From an uncultured Clostridia bacterium (lineage in GTDB: Bacteria; Bacillota; Clostridia; TANB77; CAG-508), in assembly GCA_944392105.1 (NCBI GenBank), contig CALXVM010000002.1, forward strand, positions 73,026-127,791: 54,766 nucleotides of DNA, in the 5' to 3' direction. The position numbers and the translations under genes were made by a program. The notes beneath the pieces are model-generated. The model made no database searches, was not told where the DNA came from, and was given only the letters and a program-made list of their open reading frames with translations. This document shows positions 33,516 through 44,200 of this stretch, one piece after another (within the stretch, counting starts at the first letter, position 1; the number at the start of each line of letters is the position of its first letter).

Positions 33516-34808
33516 ATGCAAAGAAAAATCTATGAAAAATTATTATATTGGAAAAATAATAAAATAAAAATGCCATATATGTTAATAGGAGCAAGACAAA
33601 CAGGAAAAACATACATCTTAACAGAATTCTGTAAAAAAGAATTTGAAAACTATGTATATATCAATTTAGATAGTATGGAAAATATAAGAAAAATATTTGA
33701 GCAAACAATTGAGCCAGAAGAAATTATAAAAAATATAGAAGCAGTAATGGGAATTAGTATTGATATAGAAAAAACAATTATATTTATTGATGAAATTCAA
33801 GTCTCAGAAAGAGCGATTAGTTCTTTAAAATATTTTTGCGAGAGTGAAAAAGAATACAAAATAGTAGTAGCGGGAAGCTTATTAGGTGTAAAAATTAATC
33901 GTTTTAAAAGTTCATTTCCTGTAGGAAAAGTTTGGATAGAATATTTATATCCAATGGATTTTGAAGAATTTTTACTATCAATTGGAGAAGAGAAACTATT
34001 AAACCTTATAAAAGAAAGTTATTATGAATTAAAACCAATGCTAGATGTAACTCACAAAAAAGCATTAGATTTATATAATGAATATCTTTGCATAGGTGGA
34101 ATGCCAGCAGCTATACTTAATTATATAGAAAATAACAAAAATATTTTTCAATTTAATGAAGAAATTTTACAAATGATAATTACTTCATATCTTGCAGATA
34201 TGTCAAAGTATACAGAAAACATAGAATCAATTAGAAATAATAAAATATATAATTCTATGCCTGCACAATTAGGAAAAGAAAATAAAAAATTTAAATATTC
34301 TTTAGTTGAAAAATCTGCAAGAGCAAGAGAGTATGAATCCTCAATGGAGTGGTTATTAACAAGTAATATGCTATTAAAATGTCAAAGTGTATCAAATCCA
34401 AAGTCGCCATTAAAAGCATATATAGAAAATAACTTTAAAATTTATTTGAGTGATATTGGATTATTAAGAGTATTATGTAAAATAAGTATCAATGAGATTT
34501 TTACTAATAAAAATATGTTATATAAAGGTGTATTTATAGAGAATTATGTGGCTGAAAACTTATATTGCAAATATAGAGAATTATATTATTGGGCATTAGG
34601 CAATGAATATGAAGTTGATTTTCTAATCAACCTCGATGGAGATATTATACCAATAGAAGTAAAAGCATCTGACAATACCACTTCTAAAAGTTTAAACTAT
34701 TATATAAAAAGATATAAACCCAAATATGCAATTCGTTTATCTACCAAAAATTTTGGAGAAGCTAATGGTATAAAGTCTATTCCGCTGTATGCTAGTTTTT
34801 TAATATAA
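33516..34808 (+). CDS. AAA ATPase with DUF4143 (C-terminal nuclease-like) domain
   Basis: 430 residues. Walker A GARQTGKT (about 27-34), Walker B TIIFIDEIQ, sensor VVAGSLLG, then a DUF4143 C-terminal part with YWALGNEYEVDFLINLDGDIIPIEVKAS, whose Glu-Asp-Glu-Val-Lys arrangement is the PD-(D/E)xK-like motif of this family. These ATPases are common, often horizontally moved, and of unclear function. AGAGGTGAT precedes ATG 33516. Monocistronic between terminators. Confidence 0.9.
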   Translation: MQRKIYEKLLYWKNNKIKMPYMLIGARQTGKTYILTEFCKKEFENYVYINLDSMENIRKIFEQTIEPEEIIKNIEAVMGISIDIEKTIIFIDEIQVSERAISSLKYFCESEKEYKIVVAGSLLGVKINRFKSSFPVGKVWIEYLYPMDFEEFLLSIGEEKLLNLIKESYYELKPMLDVTHKKALDLYNEYLCIGGMPAAILNYIENNKNIFQFNEEILQMIITSYLADMSKYTENIESIRNNKIYNSMPAQLGKENKKFKYSLVEKSARAREYESSMEWLLTSNMLLKCQSVSNPKSPLKAYIENNFKIYLSDIGLLRVLCKISINEIFTNKNMLYKGVFIENYVAENLYCKYRELYYWALGNEYEVDFLINLDGDIIPIEVKASDNTTSKSLNYYIKRYKPKYAIRLSTKNFGEANGIKSIPLYASFLI

Positions 34809-34830
34809 ATAATAGCACCAATAAAGAAAT

Positions 34831-34865
34831 AAAAAAATCTTCCTTTTAACGGAAGATTTTTTTAC
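34831..34865. terminator. bidirectional terminator
   Basis: AAAAATCTTCC and GGAAGATTTTT arms (34831-34843, 34851-34863) with A- and T-runs. It separates the plus-strand ATPase gene from the minus-strand HD-GYP gene. Confidence 0.85.
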
Positions 34866-34913
34866 TTCTTTTTGAAGATATGAGAAATCTCTAAAAATAG
34901 TTTTCAAAACAAC

Positions 34914-35969
34914 TTAAGCCCTAAATTCATCTTGTATCTTTTTAATTTCATCATATTTATTATTTAGTATATTTAAGAAAGCATCTGCCATAACTGGGTC
35001 AAATTGTGAGCCAGAGCATTTTTTAATTTCTTCTTTAACAGTTTCTATAGGAATTGCATCTCTGTAAGCCCTTTTCGATGTCATAGCATCAAATGCATCT
35101 ACAACAGCTGTAATTCTTGCTAAATATGGTATTTGTTCTCCTGCTAATTTAGAAGGGTAACCATTACCATCATATCTTTCATGATGATGCTTAACAATTG
35201 GAATTATCTCTTGAAAAACTGATGCATTGCATAGTATGTGTGCTCCAATTGAAGGATGATTTTTAATTTGTGAATATTCATTGTCTGTTAATCTTGATTC
35301 CTTCAATAAAATACTATCAGGAATACCTATTTTTCCAATGTCATGGAACAAACCACCGACTTTTAAAGTTTTTAATTGGTCATCTGGTAGACCTAGTTCT
35401 TGTCCTAGTAAAACAGAGTATGCAGAGACTCTGTCAGAATGACCACGTGTATAAGGGTCTTTAGCTTCTATAGTATACCTTAAAGTTTGGACAGTATCTA
35501 AATAAGCCTTCTCAAGCTTTTCGTTTGCATCAAGAAGCTCATTATTAATTCTCTGAATTTCATTCATTTGCTTAACAGATTTTATACCAGACTCAACCAA
35601 TAATAGTAATTGGTCAAATTTGTCACTTTTTTCACAATATCCTTGAATATCGAGCCTTCTAATAGTCTCTAAAGGAGGTGCCAAATCTTTGTGACCTGTA
35701 AGTAATAAAATATATAGTTCTTTATTAAATTTTCTTATTTCTTCTACAACTTTATCACCATGGATTGGCTCCATTAAATAGTCTAAAATCATTAAGTCAA
35801 AATGTTCGTTTTTTATTAATTCAATTGCCTCTACAGGGTTGGTAATTCCTTTAAAAGTATAACCTGACCTATGCATAAATATAGAAAGTGAGTCTAAAAT
35901 TCCTTGCTCATCATCTACGGCAATTATTTTATATCCAGATGATATATTTGATTGCATATGTGTTCTCAT
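34914..35969 (-). CDS. response regulator with HD-GYP domain
   Basis: 351 residues from ATG 35969. Receiver domain: IIAVDDE acidic pair, phosphorylated Asp in LMILDY, and Lys near CEKSDK. After a coiled-coil linker comes a full HD-GYP domain: YTRGHSDRV, GLFHDIGKIGIPD, HHHERYDGNGYP, DAFDAMTSKRAYR. HD-GYP proteins cleave cyclic di-GMP, and the catalytic HD and HHE residues are present. Ribosome site GGGGTG is weak. Same strand as the histidine kinase 250 bases upstream, its probable partner. Confidence 0.9.
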   Translation of the reverse strand: MRTHMQSNISSGYKIIAVDDEQGILDSLSIFMHRSGYTFKGITNPVEAIELIKNEHFDLMILDYLMEPIHGDKVVEEIRKFNKELYILLLTGHKDLAPPLETIRRLDIQGYCEKSDKFDQLLLLVESGIKSVKQMNEIQRINNELLDANEKLEKAYLDTVQTLRYTIEAKDPYTRGHSDRVSAYSVLLGQELGLPDDQLKTLKVGGLFHDIGKIGIPDSILLKESRLTDNEYSQIKNHPSIGAHILCNASVFQEIIPIVKHHHERYDGNGYPSKLAGEQIPYLARITAVVDAFDAMTSKRAYRDAIPIETVKEEIKKCSGSQFDPVMADAFLNILNNKYDEIKKIQDEFRA

Positions 35970-36222
35970 ATATATACACCCCAATTCTAAATAGATTATA
36001 TAGATATATCCTAAAAAAATCAATAATACCGCAAGAAATTTGCGAAAAAATTGAAAAACGGTTAAATTTCATTTAAGCGTAAAATATTAAGTAAAAAAAT
36101 ACATAATTAATTCTTCTTATAAATAACTTTGTTAATTATAATTTTAATATAATTTAAAATCCAGTCGAAAAGTACCTAATAAAATTATATTATTAAAATA
36201 AGTAACAAAAAATATATTACTA

Positions 36223-38034
36223 TTAATTATTTTTAGGCAATATAATATGGAAAGTTGTTCCTTCTCCTTCTTTTGTATCAAATGTAATGTTTCCATTAAA
36301 ATGAGCACGAATAGTAGAATATGACATAAACAAGCCCAAGCCAGTTCCATTTTTACCTTTAGTTGTAACCATTTCTTTAAATAATTTATCCTGAACTTCT
36401 TTAGAAAGTCCAGTTCCATAATCTCTAACAGATATTATAACTTTTTTGTCTTTTTCTTCTACGATTAAGTCTATACTCTTGTTTGGCTCTCCATGATATG
36501 CTTGTATAGAGTTTGAAATCATGTTGTTAATTACTTGTACCAAACTGTTTATATTACCACTTAAAACAGTAAGTGGGTCTACATTTATAGATAAATTCAA
36601 GTTGACCAAAGCACTCTTTAATTCGTGTTTCATTAATATGTCTATACGTTTTACCAACTCATCTATTGTAAATGAGTAATTTTGGTCATCTGACATATTA
36701 ACAGCTTGTCCTTTAACTGCTGTAATAACATCTGACATATATTCTGTATAAGAACGTATTTTAGAAATCCATGTACGCATGTCTTTAGCAATGTCATGGT
36801 GATCTTGAGGTGTTACTTGTGGGTCATCTATTGACTCATCATACTCGTTTATTAAATCTGTTAAGCCTTCTGCTGCACCAGAAATAGACATGATTGGTGT
36901 TTTTAAGTTGTGTGCAATTCCACCTATTAGCTGTCCAAGTGAAGCTAAACGCTCTTTTTCCATTAACATATCTTGATTGCTTTTTATTGTTTGAAGATCG
37001 AGCATATGCTGAGTAACATCCTTAAATAATATAAGTGTTCCTAAATATGTACCATTATTTCTAATACTATTAATTTCTATGTTAAAATATCTTGAAGTTT
37101 TATCTAATTTTCTAGAAAAAGTATAAGTTTTGCCATCTTTAATAGATTTTTCTATGCAATCTTTTAAGTTTTTTATATCTACATTTAAAAAGTTATTATC
37201 TTTTATTACACTATACAAACTTCTATTACGCAAATAGTTAGGGTTTAAGTCAAACATGTTTAATAATGTAGTATTAAAATCTGAGATAATATTTTGTTCA
37301 TCTATAACCATGTAACCATCTGACATACTATCAACAATTCTTTGTAGAGCTATTGGCGTTAATTTCATTAAGTCGAATTTGAATATAGCAAGTGCTATAA
37401 TTAAAATCATTAAAGTAAATGAAATTGGAGTAGAGTAAGTTGTCATAGAAAATACTTGGAATGTAGCAAGTAAATTTGTTAAAATTGGTATTATAGTACT
37501 AATAATTATTAATGCTGACTGTTTAGAGAAGAACCCTGAATTTTTAATAGAATACCTTAAAAAGTAAATAATACCAATTCCAAATAATGCATAAGTATAT
37601 AGAGAGTGTACGTAAAAATAAGGGCCATAAACCATTCCTTCTACATGTGCGGAATATTTTATAAAAAATAGATGATGTAAGCTATTTGTTACAAGTAAAA
37701 CTTCCGATATTATAGGGATTATTAGTAGTAAATAGTGATACCAACGAACAACTATTTTTGTTTTAGCGAATATTAGACCTATAGCTAAAAATGCAACAGG
37801 TGCAAAAAATACACCCATGCCGGAAATCATCTCAAATACAATAGGTTCTATTGAAGATAATTGGAAAATAATTTGTAAAACTGAACCCAAAGTCCAAATA
37901 AACATAAAGAATAGTAACCACTCAAAAGCATATTTTAATTGGCTTTTTCCATTTGACCTAATTATCATTACAAACATAAGTATTATTAATACTTCAGATA
38001 TTAGCATTGCAATTAGTGAAAATAAATTATCCAT
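36223..38034 (-). CDS. 7TM-PAS histidine kinase
   Basis: 603 residues. The N-terminal quarter has about seven hydrophobic helices, a 7TM sensor like HisKA_7TM. A PAS domain (about 225-340) follows, then the kinase core: H-box AHNLKTP (His about 374), N-box NNMISNSIQ, G1 DYGTGLS and G2 GTGLGLF. The H-box has HNLKTP where HELRTP is usual. The ATG has no clear ribosome site; an AAAGGAG lies about 40 bases upstream, so expression may be low or coupled to a leader. Partner probably the HD-GYP regulator. Confidence 0.88.
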   Translation of the reverse strand: MDNLFSLIAMLISEVLIILMFVMIIRSNGKSQLKYAFEWLLFFMFIWTLGSVLQIIFQLSSIEPIVFEMISGMGVFFAPVAFLAIGLIFAKTKIVVRWYHYLLLIIPIISEVLLVTNSLHHLFFIKYSAHVEGMVYGPYFYVHSLYTYALFGIGIIYFLRYSIKNSGFFSKQSALIIISTIIPILTNLLATFQVFSMTTYSTPISFTLMILIIALAIFKFDLMKLTPIALQRIVDSMSDGYMVIDEQNIISDFNTTLLNMFDLNPNYLRNRSLYSVIKDNNFLNVDIKNLKDCIEKSIKDGKTYTFSRKLDKTSRYFNIEINSIRNNGTYLGTLILFKDVTQHMLDLQTIKSNQDMLMEKERLASLGQLIGGIAHNLKTPIMSISGAAEGLTDLINEYDESIDDPQVTPQDHHDIAKDMRTWISKIRSYTEYMSDVITAVKGQAVNMSDDQNYSFTIDELVKRIDILMKHELKSALVNLNLSINVDPLTVLSGNINSLVQVINNMISNSIQAYHGEPNKSIDLIVEEKDKKVIISVRDYGTGLSKEVQDKLFKEMVTTKGKNGTGLGLFMSYSTIRAHFNGNITFDTKEGEGTTFHIILPKNN

Positions 38035-38137
38035 ATATTTTTTCTTATACTCGTATAAATATATTTACTATACGAATTTCTCCTTTCTTTAAAATTTATT
38101 ATAACTTTACAAAAGCTAACATTTATTATAGTTGCAT

Positions 38138-38157
38138 GGGGCTTTTGGTAAAAGCCC
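38138..38157. other. hairpin between the histidine kinase and NRPS genes
   Basis: GGGCTTTT and AAAAGCCC arms around a GGT loop, GC-rich for this genome. No T-run follows on either strand, so it may be an mRNA processing or stability element rather than a terminator. Confidence 0.45.
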
Positions 38158-38184
38158 ACATACACTTAATACTAAAATTGTATA

Positions 38185-38279
38185 TTTTGCATTTTTATAA
38201 TGTTTTTATTTTATATAATTTATAAAATTTTTTGCATTTTTATAATGTCTTTATCTTATACAATTTATAAAATTTTTTG
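38185..38279. repeat. 45-bp tandem duplication at the 3' end of the NRPS gene
   Basis: 38185-38229 and 38230-38274 match at 42 of 45 positions, with a short third start beyond. The second unit includes the NRPS stop codon and last residues, so the duplication occurred across the gene end. Confidence 0.8.
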
Positions 38280-41200
38280 TTCTTTCATATAATTTATATA
38301 CTTTTCAATATAATTTTTATCTATTTCTGGCCAAGTAAATCCAAATTTGTATAAGAAATATTTAGTAAACTCAGAAATAGTTGGTATTTCCGATGAATAT
38401 TGAATATTATAGTTTGAGTCTATATCATTTATAATACCAGATAATATATCTTTTTTACTAGCAGTTTTCAACAATTTCTTAATATTTTGTGAAAATAAAT
38501 CATTATTTATAAACTCAATGTGGATAAGTTCGTTGTCAAAATAATTTATTAAATTATTCATTGTAATATAATTACTATTGTAAATATGGAAAACTGTAAA
38601 ATTAGGAATGTAATTTTGTAATATAGTAATTATTGCTTTTGTACAAATATCAACAGGTGTAAATTCTAATAAAGTATTACGTAAGTCTTCAGGAATATAT
38701 CCTAGTTTTATAAATGTTATTATTCTATTTAAAAAGGCATTTTCTGTAGCATTTATTTGGAATTTTCCATCACTATATCTATTTGTTATATTACCAAGTC
38801 TTAAAATTTGCGCATTTAGTCCATTTGGTATTTCACTTAAAATGTTTTTCTCTGCCTCAAATTTACTCTTTATATATAAATTATCTAACTGCTGACCAAC
38901 ATATAAATTATTTTCGGCAAAACTAAATTGATTGTCATTATTCGTTTTATAAGCATAAGAGCGATCTATTGAGCTAGTACCAGATACGCTTATAGAAGAT
39001 ATATGTAGTAATTTTTTATTATATTTTTTACAAAAGTCAATTAAGGTTTTGGTTAAATCAACATTCATAGCCTTAAACTTTTCTTCACTTCCGTAGTGTT
39101 TTACCATAGCTGCTGCATTAATTACTATGTCTGTATTTTTTATTACATCATTGTAAACTTTATCAGACAAATTAAAGTGATATTCTGTTAAACTTCCTGT
39201 TACTATTTTAATTCTATTTCCTATAAAACTGTCTAAGTTATTTCCAAAATAGAAATGAAGGATATTCATAAATCTATTTTGAGCAGTTTCTCCATTTTTA
39301 TCTCTAATAATACAATAAGCTATTCCTTTATCTGATTGTATGAATTCATATAATATATGAGCACCAACGAAGCCATTTCCACCAAGCAACAATATATTGT
39401 TGCTTTTATTAGAAATTAAATTAGGCATAAATTTGGTTAAATTAGCTACAGTATTATTACTTAAGGTTTGATTTATATTAGAATAGTCTTGCGTATCTAT
39501 GTTGTTTACATCTGCATCTTCGCTTTTTTGCAAATAATAGCTAGCAAGTTGCCTAATAGTAGTATACTTAAATATAGAAGCATATGGTAAGTCTATATCA
39601 TGTGTTAATAGCTCTGTTTTGAACTTTATTGCTAACAAGGAATCTGCGCCTAATTCAAAAATATCATCATCTATACCAACCTTAGTGTTTAATAAATTTT
39701 CCCATATTTCGCAGAATAATTTTTCTGTATCATTTGTTGGAGAAGTATAGTTATTTTCAGTTTTTACATCTATTTTATATTGTAAAAGAGCTTTTTTATC
39801 TACTTTGCCATTATTGTTCATAGGTAATTCATCAATTTGGACAAAATATTTTGGCACCATATATAATGGTAGTGACTTAGAAAGGCTAAGTCTTATTTGT
39901 GCAATATCAATATTTATGCTCGATGTAAAAAATGCAGCAATGTAAGGGTCGCTAGTATCTTTTACATAAATAACACTACAATTTTTTACGTCTGGATAAT
40001 CTTTGAGTTTCTTTTCTATTTCAGATAATTCAACTCTTAAACCTCTTATTTTTATTTGGAAGTCTCTTCTACCAATATATTCTATTTCTCCATTAACTAA
40101 ATATCTACCTATATCACCTGTTTTATACATTTTATTAGTATCAAATGGGTTCTTTATAAAAGTACTATCAGTTAAGTCTGGTCTATTTAAATAACCTTTT
40201 GCAATTCCATCACCAGATACACAAATTTCACCAGGCACACCAATTGGGCATAAAGATAAATTATCGTCTAAAATATACATTTTAGTATTGCAGAAAGGTG
40301 TTCCTATGCTTATATTGTTTTCGTCTGTAATTTCTTTGTTACAACAACAAGCTGTAAATTCGCTAGGACCGTATCCGTTATATACATGTGCTTTAGAATA
40401 TTGCCTAATATGGTTATAAAGGTCTTTGGTAAATACTTCTCCACCAACTTGTATTACTTTAACACTTTGCCAATCGTTAACATTAGCAATGTTTGAAAGT
40501 AATAGGTTAATACGAGTAGGTGTTGTTAAAATAAAGTTTATATTATATTTTTTTATTAAGTTATTAGTATAAATAGGTATTTTTTGTTCTTCTTCATTAG
40601 AAAGAACTACAGTTTTTCCTGTAAACAAACTAACAAAGTTTTCAACAATAAACATATCAAATGAAACAGCACTAATACTTAAAAATGTATCGCACTCATC
40701 TGTATGAAGAAGATGTTTATAACTAAGTATCATATTTATAACTCCTAGACGTCTTAAAGCAACTCCTTTAGGATTACCAGTAGAACCAGAAGTATAAATA
40801 ATATTAAATGTATCTTCATTACTGCCATTACAAATAGGATTTTTGTCTGACATATTAGCTAAGTCACTAAAGTAATGTATACTATTTAAATTATCTAATT
40901 GGTCATTATTTAGGCTGTTACTATTTAAGTTGTTATTATCTAGGTTGTTAGTATTGGCATTATTAATATGTTTTTCTAAAATTTCGGTATCTTCATCTAT
41001 TAAAAGTTTGTAGTTTACTCTATATTTATCAAACTTTGAATTTGTAATTAAAAATACAGTTTTACTGTCATTTAACATGTATTCTATTCTATCATGTGGT
41101 AAGCTTCCATCTATTAAAAGATAAGCAGCACCTGACTTAAGTACCCCAAGTACAGAAGCCATTAACATTTCGCTTCTATCTAGTAAAATAGAAACAACAT

Positions 41201-44200
41201 CATTTGGTTTAACTTTACATGAAATTAGGTAATTTGCTATTTTATTAGAAATTTTATTTAATTCATCATAGCTTATTTCCTTATTGTTAAAGATAATGGC
41301 AGTTTTATTAGGGTTAGCTTTTACTTGATCTTCAAAGTAAGTAATAAGTAATTTGTTTTTATCATATTTTAAATATGTATCATTAAAAGTCTTTAATAAT
41401 TTGTTTTCTTCTGCTTTTGTAATAACATTAATATTTTTAATAGAAATATCCATATTTTCTAAAACTACTTCTATTAATTTCTGGTAATGCTCTGCAAAAC
41501 GATTAATGTAATCTTCATCAAACAAATCTGTAAAATACTCAAAATGCAAATATAAATAATCGTCTAACGGTGTTATTTCTAAAGTCATATCAAATTTGGA
41601 TGCATGAAAATCTGGGTAATATAAATGTGCATTTATATTATTATCTAATTTAAAAGATGAATTAGATTTATTTTGATAAACAAACATTACATCAAATAGA
41701 GGATTTCTACTAGCATCTCTCTTTATGTCTAGATTCTTAACCATTAAATCAAAAGGATAAGTCTGATGAGAAAATGCATTTGTGCAGTTTTCTTTTACAT
41801 TGTTGCATAATTCCATAAACTTTAAAGAACCATCAACATGAGCATCTAGAGGTAATGTGTTTACAAACATTCCAACTATATTATTTAACTCTTTTTGGTC
41901 TCTTCCTAAAACAGGAGAACCAACTATAATATCTTCTTGTCCAGAATATTTATATATAGTCGCATAATATGCAGATAATAATAGCATAAATGGTGTGATA
42001 TTATATTTTTTGCAAACTTTAAATATATTAGCAGTTAATTCTGGACTAAATTTGTAGTAACTATTGCTTCCTTTATAAGACAACACAGTAGGTCTTGGAT
42101 ATGTTGAAGGCATGTTTAATAAAGGAATTTCTTTATTTTTCCACTTTGAAATCCAATAATTTTCATCATTAATTAATTTATTAGAATTAATTTGTTTACT
42201 TTCCCAAACAGAGTAATCTTTATAATCATATTTAATATCATCTAAAGTTTGTCCATTATAAAGTGCACAAAGTTCGTTTAATAAAATTTCTAATGAAGCA
42301 CCATCATTAATTATGTGATGAATATCTAATAATAGTATTACTTCTTCATTTTTTAAAGCTACTAACTTTACTCTAAATAGAGGAGCTTTATTTAAATTAA
42401 AAGGCTGTACAAAATCTTTAAACAAATCATCTAAATTATCATATTTCATATTTTCTAAAGACAAAGAAATATGAAATTCACTTAATATTTTTTGTACTAA
42501 ATTTCCGTCTACTAAGTCAAAATATGTACGTAGAGCAGGATGCCTTACTATTAATTTATTAAAAGCAGTTTCTAATTTCTTTAAATCTGGGCATTTATTA
42601 AAAATAACTCCACCAGGTACGTTATAACTTGTACTAGAAATACCACCCATTTCGCAAGCATAATAAATTCTTTTTTGTGCAGAAGAAGTAGGGTAGTATT
42701 CCGCATCTTTTATATGCTTTATGTGTGAAATAGAACTAGCTGTTTTTTCACCTTTAGAAATAATATCTGATAAATTAGAAATAACAGGGTTATTTAAAAT
42801 TGTTTTAACAGATACATTTGTTTCTAATTTATTAGAAAGAGCAATAGATAAATTTATTGCTACTAATGAATCTCCACCCAAGTCAAAAAATGAATCTGCA
42901 ATGCTTATATCCGAACATTTTAAAAGATTTTTCAATTCTTCTAAAATAATTTTATCTGTATTATTTCTTGGAGGTATTACTTTATTTAGATGGTTAGTAG
43001 TTGGCTCTGGTAAAGCCTTTTTATCTACTTTACCATTTATATTAAGTGGAAAATTATCTAAAATAGTAATATGTGCAGGTATCATATAACTTGGCAAAGA
43101 TGATTTTAAAAATACATGCAAATCTTTTATATCTATATTATTACTTACTGTTATATAAGTACAGATAATACTTGTAGTTTCTGTTTTCTTAAATATTGTG
43201 TAAGCCTGTTTTACACCTTTATATTCCATAATTTTATCGTTAATTTCAGAAAGTTCTACACGGAATCCACGTATTTTAATTTGATTGTCAATTCTTCCTA
43301 AAAATTCAATCCTGCCGTCTGGAAGAAAACGTGCTAAATCTCCAGTTTTATACATTCTACCAGGGGCAAAAGGATTTTGTATAAAATTTTTCTTTGTTAA
43401 GTCATCACGATTTAAATAACCTAAACTTACGCCATCTCCACCAACCCATAATTCACCTGGAACTCCAATAGGTTGCAAGTTACCGGTAGTAGAAACTATA
43501 TAACATGTTGAGTTAGAAATAGGGTAACCAATTGGGATAGACTGCCTATCCAAATTTCTTTCTATTGTATAACAAGTTGAAAATGTTGTATTTTCTGTAG
43601 GACCATAACCATTTATTATTGTTAAGTTTGGATTATTATCCTGCAATTTTTTTATATGTTTTACAGACAAAACATCTCCACCTGTTAATAAGTACCTTAC
43701 ATTTTTAAAAATATTTGGTGCTTGGTCACATATATAATTACCAAGAGATGCTGTAAGCCATAAAATAGTAATTTTGTTTTCTTCTAAGTATTTGCCTAAG
43801 TATTTTACATCTAATAATTTTTCTTTTGGTATTAAATACAATAAAAATCCATTTAATAAAGCACCCCATATTTCAAATGTACAAGCATCAAAAACTATAG
43901 AGCCAGTTTGTAAAATATGCTCGTCTTTATTAAATTTTATAAATTTATTATTTTTTACAAGTCGTACAATATTTCTATTGCAAACCATTACACCTTTAGG
44001 CTTTCCAGTAGAACCAGAAGTGTACATTATATATGCCATATCTTCAGGTGAGCCTAAAATGTTTAGATTAGCTTTTGAAATAGAATTATTGTATATTTTA
44101 GAATTTGACAAATCAACACAAAGTGTTGGAATATTTGTTACAATTTCTTTTTCTAAATTTTTAGTAGTTAAAATTATTTTAGTTTCGGAATTAGATAAAA

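Noticed and set aside
36144..36419. 91-codon minus-strand frame at the end of the histidine kinase
   Set aside because: It overlaps the kinase ATP-binding region in another frame, a shadow.
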